A DNA stretch of 64,000 nt. It comes from Diprion similis. Its lineage: Eukaryota; Arthropoda; Insecta; Hymenoptera; Diprionidae. Position numbers and translations under genes: made by a program. Under the pieces are notes generated by a model. It saw only the letters and a list, made by a program, of their open reading frames with translations, had not been told where the DNA came from and made no database searches. Below are positions 51,181 to 64,000 of this stretch, piece by piece. The stretch is taken from contig NC_060111.1 of NCBI RefSeq assembly GCF_021155765.1, positions 2,017,001-2,081,000 of the forward strand, read 5' to 3'. The number at the start of each line of letters is the position of its first letter. Within the stretch, counting starts at the first letter, position 1.

Positions 51181-54100
51181 ATGACCTCGACAACAGTGAA
51201 AGGTGAACCTTCTGGAAGAAAAATCCAAAATAAATTGGCATTTGAGAAGTCTCCTTACCTTTTGCAACATGCATCAAATCCTGTCCATTGGTTTCCTTGG
51301 GGTGACGAGGCGATCGAAAAGGCTCGGCGTGAAGATAAGCTTATATTTCTGTCAGTCGGATATTCCACCTGTCATTGGTGCCATGTCATGGAGCGGGAAT
51401 CATTTGAAAATCCTGACATTGCGAAAGTTATGAATCAGTTTTTTGTCAATGTGAAAGTTGATCGCGAAGAAAGGCCCGACATTGACAAAATATATATGAC
51501 TTTTATTCAAGTAAATATACACAAGTTCATTTAAGAAGTCACTCTATAAGTTATGTTAACGAAAATATCTAAGAGAAATAACTCATTTTCTGCATTAATT
51601 TTTTTCAGGCTATTTCTGGACACGGTGGATGGCCAATGAGCGTATTTTTGACCCCTGAATTGACCCCTGTTACAGGTGGAACCTATTTTCCGCCTGTTGA
51701 CAAGTATGGTCAACCTGGTTTTAAAACTGTATTGACCACTGTTGCACACAAAGTACATATTTAGCGTGTTATTTATTTGTGAAATATTCTATTTTTTCAC
51801 CAATTTATTCCTAAGTGTTAATATTTCTTGTTTACAGTGGATCGAAAGCAGGAGTGATGTATTAAATTCTGGCAACAGAATCCTTGAAGTATTGAAGCAA
51901 TCCGTTGGTGCGGAAAGTCTACATAAAGTATGTTTGCTCTAAGGTAGCAACTTGGAAATTTTTGCTGAGTCAAGTTTATTTTCTATAAACAGGAAGCAGC
52001 TGAGCCAACAGTTGATTGTGGGTTAAATTGCGTGCAACAATTGGCAGGCAGCTATGATAATGAATTTGGCGGATTTACAGACGCCCCAAAGTTTCCCCAG
52101 CCGGTTAATTTGAACTTTCTATTTCACGCATACTCGAGGGATCCGTCAAGCGAATCTGGCAAAGAATGCTTGAATATGTGTCTAACTACTCTTACCAAAA
52201 TGGCTAATGGAGGGATTCACGATCACGTTGGTCAGGTACAGCTAACCAAAGCTATTTCTAATTAAAAATTTATCGCTTATTAATAAAAAAGAATTATTTT
52301 TTTTAACTTTGGGAATAATAATCTTCAGGGGTTCTCACGATACTCTGTAGATGGTAAATGGCATGTACCACATTTTGAGAAAATGTTATATGATCAAGCT
52401 CAGCTTCTACGATCCTACACAGATGCTTTTGTTATAACAAAAGATGCTATCTTTGCTGATATTGTCGACGACATCGTCACATATGTAACACGAGATCTGC
52501 ATCACCAGGTCAGTAGCTACTGAACGGAATAAAAATAAAATGGTACTATCTCCGTTCTTTTTTTCAACCATATGATACATTATTTTCAGGCAGGCGGATT
52601 CTACAATGCAGAGGATGCAGATTCCTTACCTTCTCACGATTCTCAGGAAAAAAAAGAAGGTGCATTTTACGTGTGGACTCATGGAGATATAAAAAGTCTC
52701 CTTGGCAAACCCATTCCAGGAAAAGAAGACTTGGAATTATCGGATGTGTTTTCTTTTCACTACAATGTTAAGCCTGAGGGGAACGTTGGTCATTCGCAAG
52801 TTCGTAAAATCGATTTTTGAACTTGCTATCATTACGTCTCCTTCCTATTATTGTACGAGGACTTGAAAAGTGAATCGTTTTTCTAGGATCCTCACGGAGA
52901 GTTGAAGGGACAAAATGTACTGATAGTCTACGGCAGTTTGGCCGAGACTGCTGAACATTTTGATTTAAGTTTAGAAGATGTGAATAAATATTTGCAAGAG
53001 GCTCGTGAAATATTGTACCAAGCTAGATTGAAGAGGCCCAGGCCTCATCTGGATGACAAGATAGTTACATCATGGAACGGTAAATATTGAAGAATATCCA
53101 ATACCTACATTACGGCAAAAAATAAAAATATATATACATACAGGATTAATGATTAGCGGATTGTCACGAGCTGGTTTTGCATTGAATAACAAGAATTACA
53201 TAGACTTTGCTGTGAAGGCGGCTATTTTTGTTGAACGTTACTTATTCGATGCAGAGAAAGGCTTGTTATTACGTAGCTGTTACAACGGGGGAGGAGGTAC
53301 AATTACTCAAACGTGAGTCAGTCTGTCAAAAATGTTCTTTGCAATAGAGAAAACACCAACTATCACCTGATGAAAAATAAATATTTAGGAGTGTACCGAT
53401 AAATGGATTTCACGGTGATTACGCTTTCATGGTCCAAGGATTGCTTGATTTATACGAAGCGACGCTGGACACGCACTGGCTTGAATTTGCTGAAAAATTG
53501 CAGGATATACAGGACAATTTGTTCTGGGATCCTGTAGCTGGCGGTTATTTTGCTACAACCGAGGAAGATCGCACAGCAATTCTAAGGCTTAAAGATGGTT
53601 AGATCAAGATTGCATGTTAATTGGCGACTAGATGCTAATGAATAATATTACATCCTTACAGATCACGACGGAGCCGAACCGTCGAGTAATTCCATAGCGT
53701 GCGGAAATTTGTTACGATTGAACGCCTACCTCGATCATGCGGAGTTCAACGATAAAGCTTCCAAATTACTAATTGCATCCAGAGAATCTCTTACACGTGT
53801 TCCCGCTGCTCTACCGGAACTCGTGTCTGCCCTGCTACATTACCATGATTCAATGACGCAGGTGAGTGCATAACGTTTGAGTCATAAGATGTTGGCAAAG
53901 TTCTTTGTCACTGAACGAACGCAAACCAGACATTTCATGCCCGACTCTCTGTTTCTTCAAGATCTACGTGGTTGGTAAAAAGGATGCTGCAGATACAATC
54001 GAGCTACTCAATGTTATTCGTGAGAAATTTGTTCTTGGACGCATCCTGCTCTTGGTTGACCACGAAGATCCTAACAATATTTTATTTCGCAAGAGCAAAG

Positions 54101-54222
54101 TTATCCTCAACATGAAGTCTCTCAACAATAGAGCAACGGTCTATGTATGTCATCGTCACGTTTGTTCGCTACCAGTTACAGAACCGGACCAGCTTGCCAG
54201 GCTTCTTGACGCAAAACCGTAG
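51181..54222 (+). CDS. SPATA20: Spermatogenesis-associated protein 20-like thioredoxin-fold protein
   Basis: Eleven coding exons: 51181-51510, 51609-51752, 51838-51927, 51993-52235, 52329-52508, 52590-52799, 52887-53079, 53144-53312, 53389-53597, 53662-53861, 53962-54222; 742 residues. The N-terminal thioredoxin-like domain opens [18 protein letters not shown] and has the active-site-like STCHWCHVM and [23 protein letters not shown] and GGTYFPP follow. The rest matches the alpha/alpha-barrel part of the YyaL/SPATA20 family: [77 protein letters not shown]. The biochemical role is not established for animals; sperm expression and redox function have been proposed. The ATG at 51181 is chosen because upstream in-frame sequence belongs to an intron or 5' UTR. 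Confidence 0.95.
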
Positions 54223-57155
54223 ATCAACAGTAAGTTATTACCTGAAATTTATGCATATTTATAAATGAATAATGTTGTTACTGTTGTGAATATATATTTA
54301 CGTATTCGTATGGTATATAAAAGTATTTTGAAAAGTATTTGGTTTTTTGTTACTTTCGCTTTCAGAACTAAAAATAGGTGAATCACGAAACTCAATTATG
54401 TAATTTACGTCTAACCTTGACCACAGGAATTAACAGTTTAAAAATAATAACATTGAGACTGTTCAATAGCTGATGGTTTAATTGATAATCACATTTTGAT
54501 ATCTTGTTAAATTCTTTGCTGATTTACAGCTAAATACTAATGTGATTTCAAATAATTTTTAATCAAATAACCAACTGGAATAAGGTGTTAGAAGTTTTTT
54601 AAATTATTTATTACATCCTTATGTGATATTTCAGATTCTTTTTATGGCAAATTCGTTATTTAAAATACAAAAACTCGAATGAATTTTATAATTTGCAACT
54701 TTTTCACGAGATTCAGTGATCAGACAAATTGTTATTCTGAACATGAACGCTTAATGGATCCCTGCACGTCTAATGTGTTTTATTTCCAACTTTTTTTTAT
54801 CGTGGAGTCTACAGCCACATTAATCCGCCGATGCTAATCAAAGTTTACTATAAATAAGCGTTACATGTAGAAGACCAGAAATGTATGTATATAATTCAGA
54901 CGCAAGAATAACTTATATCTGCGTATATCATGTATATCTGCGCCAAAATAAAGAATTTGATATTTTAACGGTTACAGTTCAAATATTTAGGCGTATTATA
55001 ATGCAAATTTTCTCCATTTTCATTCCTTATTTTGTACGTGCAAATCCTAAGGTATCAGCAATTGATTACGAAATCCTTTGTTAGTTCAAGAATTTGCGGA
55101 TTACATTGCATGCTCGGTAGTTCTGCACGTGCGGAAATTCAAAGCGGCTAACGTTTGAGCGTTTAAAGACTTAAACTTCGTGTATACATATGCGTATAGC
55201 GTTTCCGATTAGAACATGGTCAAGACGTGGTGGTTTATACGGTTCTAAAATTAGGGTGCTTCAACGGGCGCCGTTGCGATGCGCTACAATTTTGTTTATA
55301 TGACTGCCTCTAGGAAAATATTTTGGGCTTCGTATCATCTTATGGATTGCTGCTGGCTGATGCCGCTGCCGATCCTCGCAATAACATTACGTCTAACGGA
55401 AGAAAATGCTTTTGAGAATTACGTGGAAACGATGAGAAGTTAGAATTTTCTGTGATGGACGACGATTCCGGTACAGGATATGAATAGCATTCCTCGAGTC
55501 GCGGAATGCAACGTCCGTCGCTTCGAGAAGTCGTTTCAGATCAGAGTGTACGAAAGAAATTTTTCTCCAAAAGCCGAGGCCCTGAAACTAACGAAATTTG
55601 AGCTTAATGTTAAATATTATTATCAAAGCGCGTGATAAAAATTCTCTCCAAACGATCGGATTAACTCTATAAAAGAAATACCACCGCGACTTAATTTCTA
55701 GGGTGACGTAATGCAGAAACTGTTCTTAGACACGTTTTATTGCGGAATAAATTATTTTCACATCAACAATACGGTGTGTAAACTGGGACTTATTGTAAAA
55801 AGCTTGACTTTTCGACCGTGAAACGCGTTTTTATGTATATCCAGGTATTTTAGCGTTCTATAAATACACTTTAACAATGGAGTTTAGGTAGAAACTACCC
55901 CTGTAATATTAAAGCGGGAAAAACACATTTCAGAGTCTCCGGCCCCCTTTACTTCACCTACAATCACCTATATAAATGATTTTTGGTAAACCTTTAGCTA
56001 AAATCGATCGCGTACTCTCCTTCTTTTTGTAATCAGCAAAATGCATTATCGCGTACACTCTCCTTTTATACAAGCTTGAGATTAGAATCCGTGTTTAATA
56101 TACAGCTTGATTCTCCAGCATTATAATCTGCATATGAGTCAGAATTTTCTCCAAAAGTAGGTAAATGGGATAAGCGACATTGTATACAAAATCCGTGAAG
56201 CTAGATGCATGAGGGGGGAGGAAAGGGTAAAAGCTTTACTCGTAGAGGATGCGGCGCGTAGCTCCAGAGACCTCGGGTGAAATGTACGCTTATACACGCA
56301 TGCATACATATTACACACGTACGTTCACAGCTGGGGATATAAAAGCGGCCGTGGAATATCGTGAAATGGTATGTGTTTATGCAGGGTGGATATGTCGGTC
56401 AACGTATCCTAACGCATTTATACATATATGCATGTATGTAGGTACGTATGTACGTAGAGAAGGAATTAAGGGGCGCATGCGTTGCCCGCCGACCCTCTCG
56501 ACGTTCGACGTTTCTTCTTTCGCTCGCTGGTTGACGACGTCGTTCCGCAGCGTCGAGGCGTCGATATAGTTAGTACGCAAAGGATGAGAGACGGGGATGC
56601 GCGTGTATCCAATGGCAGTTAATCATCTCGGAACATTGGACTAAAAATCAATCAATTTCATCCCTGCGTAAGAAGAAAAACAAAAACAAGAGGAAAAGAA
56701 ACGAAAAGAATAAACGTTCGTCACGCAACAAGAAGAGCATTATCAATTAACTAACTACTTTGCACTATTGAACAGAGAAATTTTCTTCATCAATCGGAAA
56801 CTACACTCTCGAGGTTTAACTTCTATAAATACATTATATACTTGCCGATTGAAATGTAATTAGAACTTTCGTTTGGATAAGTCGAATAAGACGGTGGCAG
56901 TTTTATACCGATCAGTGCGGGAGGTTTCACGGTTTCAGTTGTACCGTTTTTAAAAAATTTTTGTACCGCATGTACATGATAATATAACCGAAGTGGCGAG
57001 CGTAACAATCGCACGGCACGACATCCTTGCGAATTTTCAAACCGTCGGGTATTGATGAAGGGTGCTTCAGCCGGGGAGCGAAACTTAGCGTTTTAACGAG
57101 GTCCGACGGGTCTGCGAAAGTTGGTGAAACCCGCGATACCTGCAGGGCTTGAATA
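54223..57155. other. Intergenic region between the SPATA20-like gene and Ca-alpha1T
   Basis: It contains the 3' UTR of the left gene, with AATAAA at 54947-54952 as a distant candidate signal. Towards 57150 it contains the 5' UTR of the channel gene, where an in-frame TGA lies immediately upstream of the chosen ATG. CG-rich short patches around 56220-56600 could be promoter. No coding frame recognised. Confidence 0.5.
54947..54952 (+). terminator. Candidate poly(A) signal of the SPATA20-like gene
   Basis: AATAAA about 725 bases after the stop codon. Variant hexamers nearer the stop may be used instead. Confidence 0.35.
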
Positions 57156-57284
57156 ATGTCGGTGCACCATTACCCTCAAGGGTATCGATATCGTTCCGCC
57201 GCAAAAGGCAGCTGTGTCAACGAGAGTGTTGGTCAGGATAATTCGGACAGTGATGTTGCCGAGTTGAGTGATCTCGAGGACGGG

Positions 57285-57319
<35 letters not shown>

Positions 57320-60300
57320 TGACGAGGACGACGAGGACGAGGATGGCGAAGATGATGACGACGAGAGGAATAATCTACCATATCCAGGATTCGCTCCGAT
57401 CGCCTTACGTTATCTGGACCAAACGACACGCCCGCGCAATTGGTGTCTAGCTCTCATCACAAATCCATATCCTTTTCACGAAATACCATCATTTAACTCG
57501 AGGCAATCACGCCGATTAACGCTTGATTATGGGAAAAGGAGCTAACGATCCTTTTCCTGGTTGAACAAGTGCTGAGCAAGGGGTATTACACGTCGCGTGA
57601 CTCTTGAGCATTGCGACTTCTTCCCACTTTACTTGTAAGCGCCCCACGAATGAATTTATCGTGAAACTGATCAAGCTGTTGATTCTATACTTATATATCT
57701 CGTGTTCGCGTGCATGCATGCAACAAGGAATGCTGCAGAACGCGCGAAACGATTTTACAAACGAAACGCGTTCGTCATGTTACAGCGATATTAGAACCGT
57801 TGCATCTGATCTCCCGATTATTATAGCTGTGGGGGGTAAAAACGTTTCGTTCAATTACGAGGTTGAAGCAAGTAACGTTATCGCAACGAAACGTTGGGAA
57901 AGATCACTATTTTCTTGTTATTAAAATGATTTTGCAGGAACTCAGATTGTAAAATAAAAATATTTTTTTTTTTTATTAAGGTTTACTGAACAGTTTAAAC
58001 AGTTCCAAAATCGCGAAATAACGGTTTTTCCTTAGCACAAATCGTTACGGTAACGTTACTAACTTCAAGATGATGTTCAATTCTCGTTACAAAAGGTACA
58101 TATTACGTATAGTTTCGGTTATAGGGAAGCTTTGGTGATCTGTAAACTGGAAATAATATCCAGCACAGCAAATGTTCATATTTCCCGGACCTGTGAATTT
58201 TATGTGTAGATATGATAATAATCTAGGTGAATTGTGAAGAGCGCGCGTGCTTCTGGCATGCTAGTTCGATATTCCGTATTTGCGCGATGGCTGTGCAGTA
58301 TACACGTATATATGTATGTAGAATCATGTGTATATATCTATATGTAACACATATACATACTCACATACCTGTGTCGTGCATACAGATATACTAGTTTTAT
58401 TTCCGAACTAATATCGGCTATCTGACGTATATACGACGTGCTCACGTCATATGTGGACGTTATACGTATACGTGCATGGCTTGAAATTTCGATCTCATTC
58501 GCGGGCACGTTAATTCGCACTATACCTGCGTTTCATCCACCGCAGATATGCTCAAGCAGGCATTTAAAGATCACGAAACCGCGCGTCTTATTTAATATAC
58601 TGCTGTATCTTGAAAATGTCCAAGGAATTAATCTTTCTACGAAATTTTTTGCTTCATATCGTATATTTTTTAAATATTTTCAAAACTTTGTACAGGTATT
58701 GAAGGAACGAAGAAAGAAAGGGTAAAAATGGGCGATTCGACATAGTTAAAATGATGCCGAATCGAACGATGTTAATAATTCAGGAGAACGCGAATATAAT
58801 CGTTTCTTACTCGTGCAAAGCGTGTTTCAAGGCAGCGAGCGTCGTTGTGCCACTTGACTTATATCCGGCGGGGATTCCCCGCGTGTCAAGTCGTCAACTC
58901 ACCCCCTGAGCATTTAAATTTATAATTATAGATGCGTTTGTGGTAACGCAATTACGAAAACTGTTTACCCCTAAACGCAGCTCGTTCTCTCCTACGGTAT
59001 CTAAATTGGTGAAGAATATATTAGATCCCTATTACAATTGGGATATTTACAGCTAGAAAATATAGATTTAGGGTGAAATTAGGATAATTTAATTATCGTT
59101 GTGGCAGTAAAAACTCATTTCGAACGGAGCTAGGACAATTTGAATACTATAATATTTTTCTTATTAAAAAAATCACGTGGTTTGAAAGAATAAGCATGAT
59201 GGTGATCCTTCTAAATTGCATCACTTTGGGAATGTACCAGCCTTGCGTCGACGACGAGTGTGTTACGAATCGCTGCAAAATATTACAAGTATGAATTGAA
59301 ATGATAAAATGTATAACAATTCGACAATTTTATTGATATGTACTCATGAGACAAGTGATATGTATATTCACACTTGCATCGCTTCTTATCCTTATAGATG
59401 TTCGACGATATCATCTTCGCTTTCTTCTCGTTGGAAATGACGATTAAAATTGTTGCAATGGGGGTTTACGGCAAGGGAACTTACTTGGCCGATTCGTGGA
59501 ATAGATTAGACTTCTTTATAGTAGCAGCTGGGTAAGCCTCATTTACAATGAAAAATGTATCAAGTCTAAAACAAGTTCGAAGTATAATTCTACGAGTATT
59601 CATATTTTGATTCATCTGAGCGTTATCGTGATTTTCGTCTCTCTTTACAGAGCCTTAGAATACTGTTTGAACGTGGAAAATATGAGTCTATCCGCAATAA
59701 GGACGATAAGGGTACTGAGACCATTGCGTGCAATCAACAGGATACCCAGTAAGTATATCGGTTGTGAATTATTCAGAATCGTCTTGCTGAAACAACCAAC
59801 ACGTGTTTTTCTTTAATGGAATTTTTCGGCCTGTAAAGTTTATTACTGATATAGCGATTGTCCTTGAAGACCAGGCCCGGTAGAATCTGTGACTATAAGC
59901 CCTCAGCTGGCCTTGTCTTAATTGCAAATTCTTGCCTTGCAGGCGTTTCATCTCTTCTGTAATATTTAAAACAAGTTTATAAATATTTTTACCTCTGTAT
60001 ATACAACGCGAAAGAAAGTGCTCTGGCCTTTATACGTCGCCTGTTCAGTACTGACTGACTTCTGTTGCTTTAAACTTTTCATATTTACTAGCTTGCGGCA
60101 GGCTGCTGTTCCCTGCAAACTCGTACTACCTATGTATTTTTACACCACATCACGTATCTGAACAGACACAGATATATATCTTTCTATACAAAAAATATTC
60201 TAGCTGTTTGCATGTAATCACTCGCTAACGTAGCTTCATCCTCGACATGAACACAATTGAGTCTGAAGAAATTTGAAATATGACGGCTATTTTCTAAATG

Positions 60301-63300
60301 ATATTTCTTCATTGCAGGTATGAGGATACTTGTTATGCTGCTGTTGGACACGCTACCGATGCTCGGAAATGTTCTTCTTTTATGCTTCTTTGTGTTCTTC
60401 ATATTTGGTATTGTAGGCGTTCAATTGTGGGAAGGAATCCTGAGACAACGATGTTTTCTCAGAGCTCTTCCCAATGTTAAATACCCTGAGTATGTAAAAA
60501 TGTTGTCGTTAATAAACAGTATATAGTAAACAAGTATAATAAACAGTAAAAAGTTCTTCAATAATTACTGTTGTAAAGTTAGTTACATTTTGCTATCTCA
60601 TTTTCAGCAATTTATCCAAATACTTTGAATATCAAGACCAGGATTACATTTGTTCACGTCCAGATGAAAGTGGTATGCACTCGTGCAGCAATCTTCCACC
60701 GCATAAAATTGGTGGGTACACAAAGACATGGTATTGATGAAAACTTTCAATACTAATCATAAGTTCTTGTTACAGGGGACCTGATATGCAATAACACAGC
60801 CTTACCAAACAGTAATATTACATTTATAAGTAATGATTCTTGTGTGAATTGGAATTTCTATTACACAGAGTGCAAAGGGCAAGGTAACAATCCTTTTCAA
60901 GGTACCATATCTTTTGACAACATCGGACTCGCCTGGGTTGCGATTTTCCTCGTAAGTATTGTATTCGCAGAGGTTTCAGAATATTGTTCAAGTTCAAATA
61001 ATCTAGCAATAACTGTGCAAACTCAATACGTTGGTGTAAAAGGTGTTGAACTGAAAATTTCAGGTAATCAGCCTGGAGGGTTGGACAGACATAATGTATT
61101 ATGTACAGGATGCACATTCGTTTTGGGATTGGATATACTTTGTCCTACTGATTGTCGTGAGTATGAATCGTAACTTGAGACATGGGTGACCAAGTAACCT
61201 GTGTCATGTTTTAAAATCTACGTCACAGTGCACTTGAATATTCCTACACATGTGTCTTTATTTTTTGCAGATTGGATCATTTTTCATGATCAACCTTTGC
61301 TTAGTCGTAATAGCGACACAGTTTTCGGAAACAAAAAAAAGAGAACTGGAACGTATGAGACTCGAACGTGCCCGCTTTCACTCTACTAGCACACTAGCTT
61401 CTTCGATAAATACTTCTGAACCGACTACATGCTATGCAGAGATTGTAAAGTAAGAGAATTTAAAAAAAAAAAAAAATGATAATAAGTCAACTTAGAACTG
61501 CTCCAATTCGCTTATAAATAATTTATTCTTCTTACAGATACATTGGCCATTTGTGGCGTAGAAGTAAACGTAGATTAATGAAGAAATATCGACTTTACTT
61601 GTACACTAGACAACAAAAACGGGAACAGAAGCTACTGAGAGAGCAAAGCCCAAGTCTCTCGCGCACAGTAGCGATTCAAATGAACAGATCATCTGGCAAG
61701 TACACACAATCCTGATCTATAAAGACGTTGAGTAAAATGAATCTACCGATTCTAAATTTAAACGTGATTCATTGAAAATAAAAGTACGCATTTTCTAAGC
61801 TTTCTATTCCTCCAGATAAGAGACAACATCACAGACGATGTCCGTACCACAGACCGCTCGCTGAAGATGAAGAACAAAATGGTGGTGAATTGGGAGTGAC
61901 AAGCAGTGTAAGAGTAGTTCTAGATCCAACTGGTAGTTTAATGCTAGCACCTCATGCGAGTCCAGAAACCTCCGAAGTGGAAATTTCTGCGAATCCCTGC
62001 CACCCAAGTCTTCATCATCCGCCTTCATCTATCTCAACTCCTGGTGATGGCAACATTGTTCCAACGGAGGTGACTTATATATGTTTACTGATTACACAAG
62101 CATACATTTAGTGCAACTGTTGAATGCCCTTACGCGTTTCAGACGCACAACACTCTCGCTAGTCCGATATTACCCAACTTTAGGCGACGAAGTAGCGTCA
62201 TGTTCAACGACGTTGTATTACTTCATGGTGGCAGCGCTAATACATTGCCAGGCTCTGTAGCCGTGGGAGAGCGAAATATATGCTCGAGTGAAAAGATGAC
62301 ACAGACAGGAGATGGAAACGTTTGGTCGACACCGCAGTCAACTTTGCAAGTAAGTTCACCTTGCTAAATAGTTACTTGAAACAGCTAAGGGTGTATAAAG
62401 TAAAACGTTTTAAACAGATTATGTTGAATACACTATATTGCTAACACAATTTTCACTATTATTTAATCGATCGTAGATACAAACTGACTTGGAACAAAAC
62501 GAAGCGATGACTTGCCAAGAACTACTTGCTCTTAGTGGTGCTCTCAGTGCTGCTCTTCCAACCGGTCAATTAGCTCTGGATTCTTTTCTAAATTCATTGA
62601 CCAAAGGTAATCGTTGTTCACGGTCTAAAGTTGATCGGCGAAATTGATTCTTAAATATTGCGAAAAAGCACACGTACCTGCAAATATAAATGAAAATTGT
62701 CAAAAATGTTTGATTATTTTGTAGGTATTTCGGACCGACGTATAGTTATGACCGACCCGACGCAATGGCTGAACCCTGATGCAGACAACTGTTCTTGTTG
62801 TGAAGTACAAAATGATCAGCCCTGGGCAGAAGATAATGATAAATGGCAAAAGTCACAGGCTAGAAAAGTTCTCGAAGCAACAGGGAGTTGCTGCGTTTGT
62901 GTGATTCGATGCATTCAGCGCTGGGTCAAGAAACTTGTGGTGAACAAGTATTTTCAACAGGGTATCCTTGTGGCTATTTTGATAAATACCCTCAGTATGG
63001 GCATTGAATACCATAATCAGGTATTTCTAGACATTTTACAATTCGGCATCATGTTCGAATCTACGTAGAGTTTGGACGAAAGATGATTACCTAACGTTCT
63101 TGAATTTCAGCCAGACGAGTTGACGATAATTGTGGAAATAAGTAACATCGTATTTTCCGCCGTTTTTGCCGTTGAAATGCTCTTAAAAATGATAGCAGAA
63201 GGACCTTTCGGATATATCAGTAATGGATTTAATGTATTTGACGGTGTCGTTGTTGTACTAAGGTGATTAGTGATAACTTCTTTGCTAACTTATATTTTTC

Positions 63301-63578
63301 TGTAGTATTGAAATGTTGGTGCGGCCATAGTTTTTGAAAAAGTTCCTCGAAATAATTCTTGGTTTTGAAAACAGTGTTATAGAACTCTGCCAAACCTATT
63401 ACGGGGAGCGTGAAGGAAATTCCGGCTTGAGTGTCCTTCGGACGTTCCGCCTTCTGCGCATTTTGAAGCTTGTGCGCTTCTTGCCCAATCTTCGCCGGCA
63501 GCTGTTCGTCATGCTTAGGACGATGGATAACGTCGCGATATTTTTTTCCCTTTTAATCCTTTTCATCTTTATATTCAG
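57156..63578 (+). CDS. Ca-alpha1T: T-type voltage-gated calcium channel alpha-1 subunit, 5' part
   Basis: Sixteen coding exons, continuing beyond the window: 57156-57466, 59177-59288, 59398-59531, 59651-59748, 60318-60489, 60608-60711, 60776-60951, 61064-61156, 61271-61449, 61538-61695, 61816-62069, 62143-62349, 62477-62606, 62725-63020, 63111-63262, 63375-63578; 926 residues visible. An acidic Asp/Glu run lies near 44-70. Domain I: S1 from about 109; the S4 sensor [15 protein letters not shown] (about 200-214); the pore with Glu374 in SLEGW, as in the T-type EEDD filter; and S6 ending ATQFSETK. A long I-II linker (about 430-760) follows, then domain II with S1 ([17 protein letters not shown]) and S4 ([17 protein letters not shown]), breaking off in S5 (LLILFIFIF). 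Known role: low-voltage-activated calcium entry in neurons. Intron 1 is AT-AC (U12 type) and intron 10 is GC-AG. An in-frame stop just upstream supports the start. Confidence 0.96.
57467..59176 (+). other. AT-AC minor (U12-type) intron in Ca-alpha1T
   Basis: The intron begins ATATCCTTTT, a full match to the U12-type AT-AC 5' splice site. It ends in AC after a branch-like TTTCTTATT that matches TTCCTTRAY at 7 of 9 positions. Joining the exons gives ...AATCC|GTGGTTTGAA..., which restores the invariant NPWFER of T-type domain I. No GT-AG alternative yields that sequence. Confidence 0.93.
61696..61815 (+). other. GC-AG intron in Ca-alpha1T
   Basis: The donor reads TCTG|GCAAGT and the acceptor CCTCCAG. 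Only this join keeps the frame (NRSS|DKRQHH). The nearby GT at 61700 would create an immediate stop. Confidence 0.8.
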
Positions 63579-64000
63579 GTAAGTCATATAATATTGACTT
63601 CAATTTTTAGAACAGGGCAAATGATAATTCATAAAATGTGCATATTATTTATAAATAATGTGACCCAATCTTCTACGTATGTATCAGGGGAGTGCGTCCA
63701 GTCATGTTAGCTGTCGTTAGTGATATCTGGTATATTCCAATCTTCAATACCTTCCGTTCATCCCAATTCCTGTTGCTGATCAAAGAGTATACTTTGTTAA
63801 ACTTCTTAAATCATTATTTTCTCTTTATTTATACATTTACTCTCTCTGCTATTTTTTTCACTATATTATAATGACGAGTGCAAAGTGATTATTTAAATGT
63901 CGTATGAAGTGATTATACTACTTAGAAACTAATAGAGATGCAAATAATTTCAACCACAGTTCTCTGGTGTGGGCAGTTATTTTATTGCAGTGCCTAATTA
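63579..64000 (+). other. Partial Ca-alpha1T intron at the window edge
   Basis: Starts with a normal GTAAGT donor. The expected next exon (continuing domain II S5) is not found before the window ends. Confidence 0.7.

Noticed and set aside
57217..57429. Arg/Pro-rich minus-strand frame opposite the acidic channel exon
   Set aside because: Antisense of the Asp/Glu repeat; no start context or family.
63334..63374. In-frame sequence upstream of the last visible Ca-alpha1T exon as a longer exon
   Set aside because: The S3 sequence continues correctly only from the acceptor at 63374, where AG plus T restores the serine codon.

Overview
The window looks like nuclear DNA from an insect. Genes are split by many short GT-AG introns, each gene has its own promoter, and several predicted proteins have recognised Drosophila counterparts (tay, caz, Ca-alpha1T, lwr/Ubc9). 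Introns are mostly short to moderate and base composition is balanced, which would suit a holometabolous insect such as a sawfly-like hymenopteran. That placement is only an impression. I rebuilt the coding exons by hand from splice signals, reading-frame continuity and family knowledge; every complete model below has a total length divisible by three.

Layout: (1) 1510-5663 (+), a leucine-rich-repeat membrane protein resembling Drosophila halfway/singed wings 2. (2) 5889-8327 (-), a 571-residue protein with two C-terminal double-stranded-RNA-binding folds and no family name I can give; it is tail to tail with gene 1. (3) 9291-15553 (-), cabeza, the FUS/EWS/TAF15 orthologue. (4) 17391-18408 (-), Mediator subunit MED19. 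(5) 19315-20880 (+), RNPS1, divergent from MED19. (6) 23284-33085 (-), tay bridge, the insect AUTS2/fibrosin-family gene, 16 coding exons. (7) 38640-45428 (+), an unnamed 911-residue disordered protein, 11 coding exons. (8) 46669-47736 (-), vitamin K epoxide reductase. (9) 48907-49978 (-), the SUMO E2 enzyme Ubc9. (10) 51181-54222 (+), SPATA20-like thioredoxin-fold protein, divergent from Ubc9. (11) 57156 to beyond the right edge (+), T-type calcium channel Ca-alpha1T, truncated by the window inside domain II.

There is no operon logic, but genes 2-5 put four RNA- or transcription-related proteins side by side (dsRNA binding, FET RNA binding, Mediator, exon-junction splicing factor). Two pairs are divergent with short shared upstream regions (MED19/RNPS1, Ubc9/SPATA20) and three are convergent (halfway-like/dsRNA-binding protein, RNPS1/tay, 911-residue gene/Vkor).

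I found no CRISPR array, phage, plasmid or complete transposon, and no unmistakable new system. The most rewarding signals concern gene structure: a textbook AT-AC minor (U12-type) intron and a GC-AG intron in the calcium channel, in-frame microexons in tay, a frame-neutral exon pair in caz, a start codon split by an intron in RNPS1, a MITE-like inverted repeat in the last halfway-like intron, a tandem duplication in a Vkor intron, and G-quadruplex-prone tracts around the tay 5' region.
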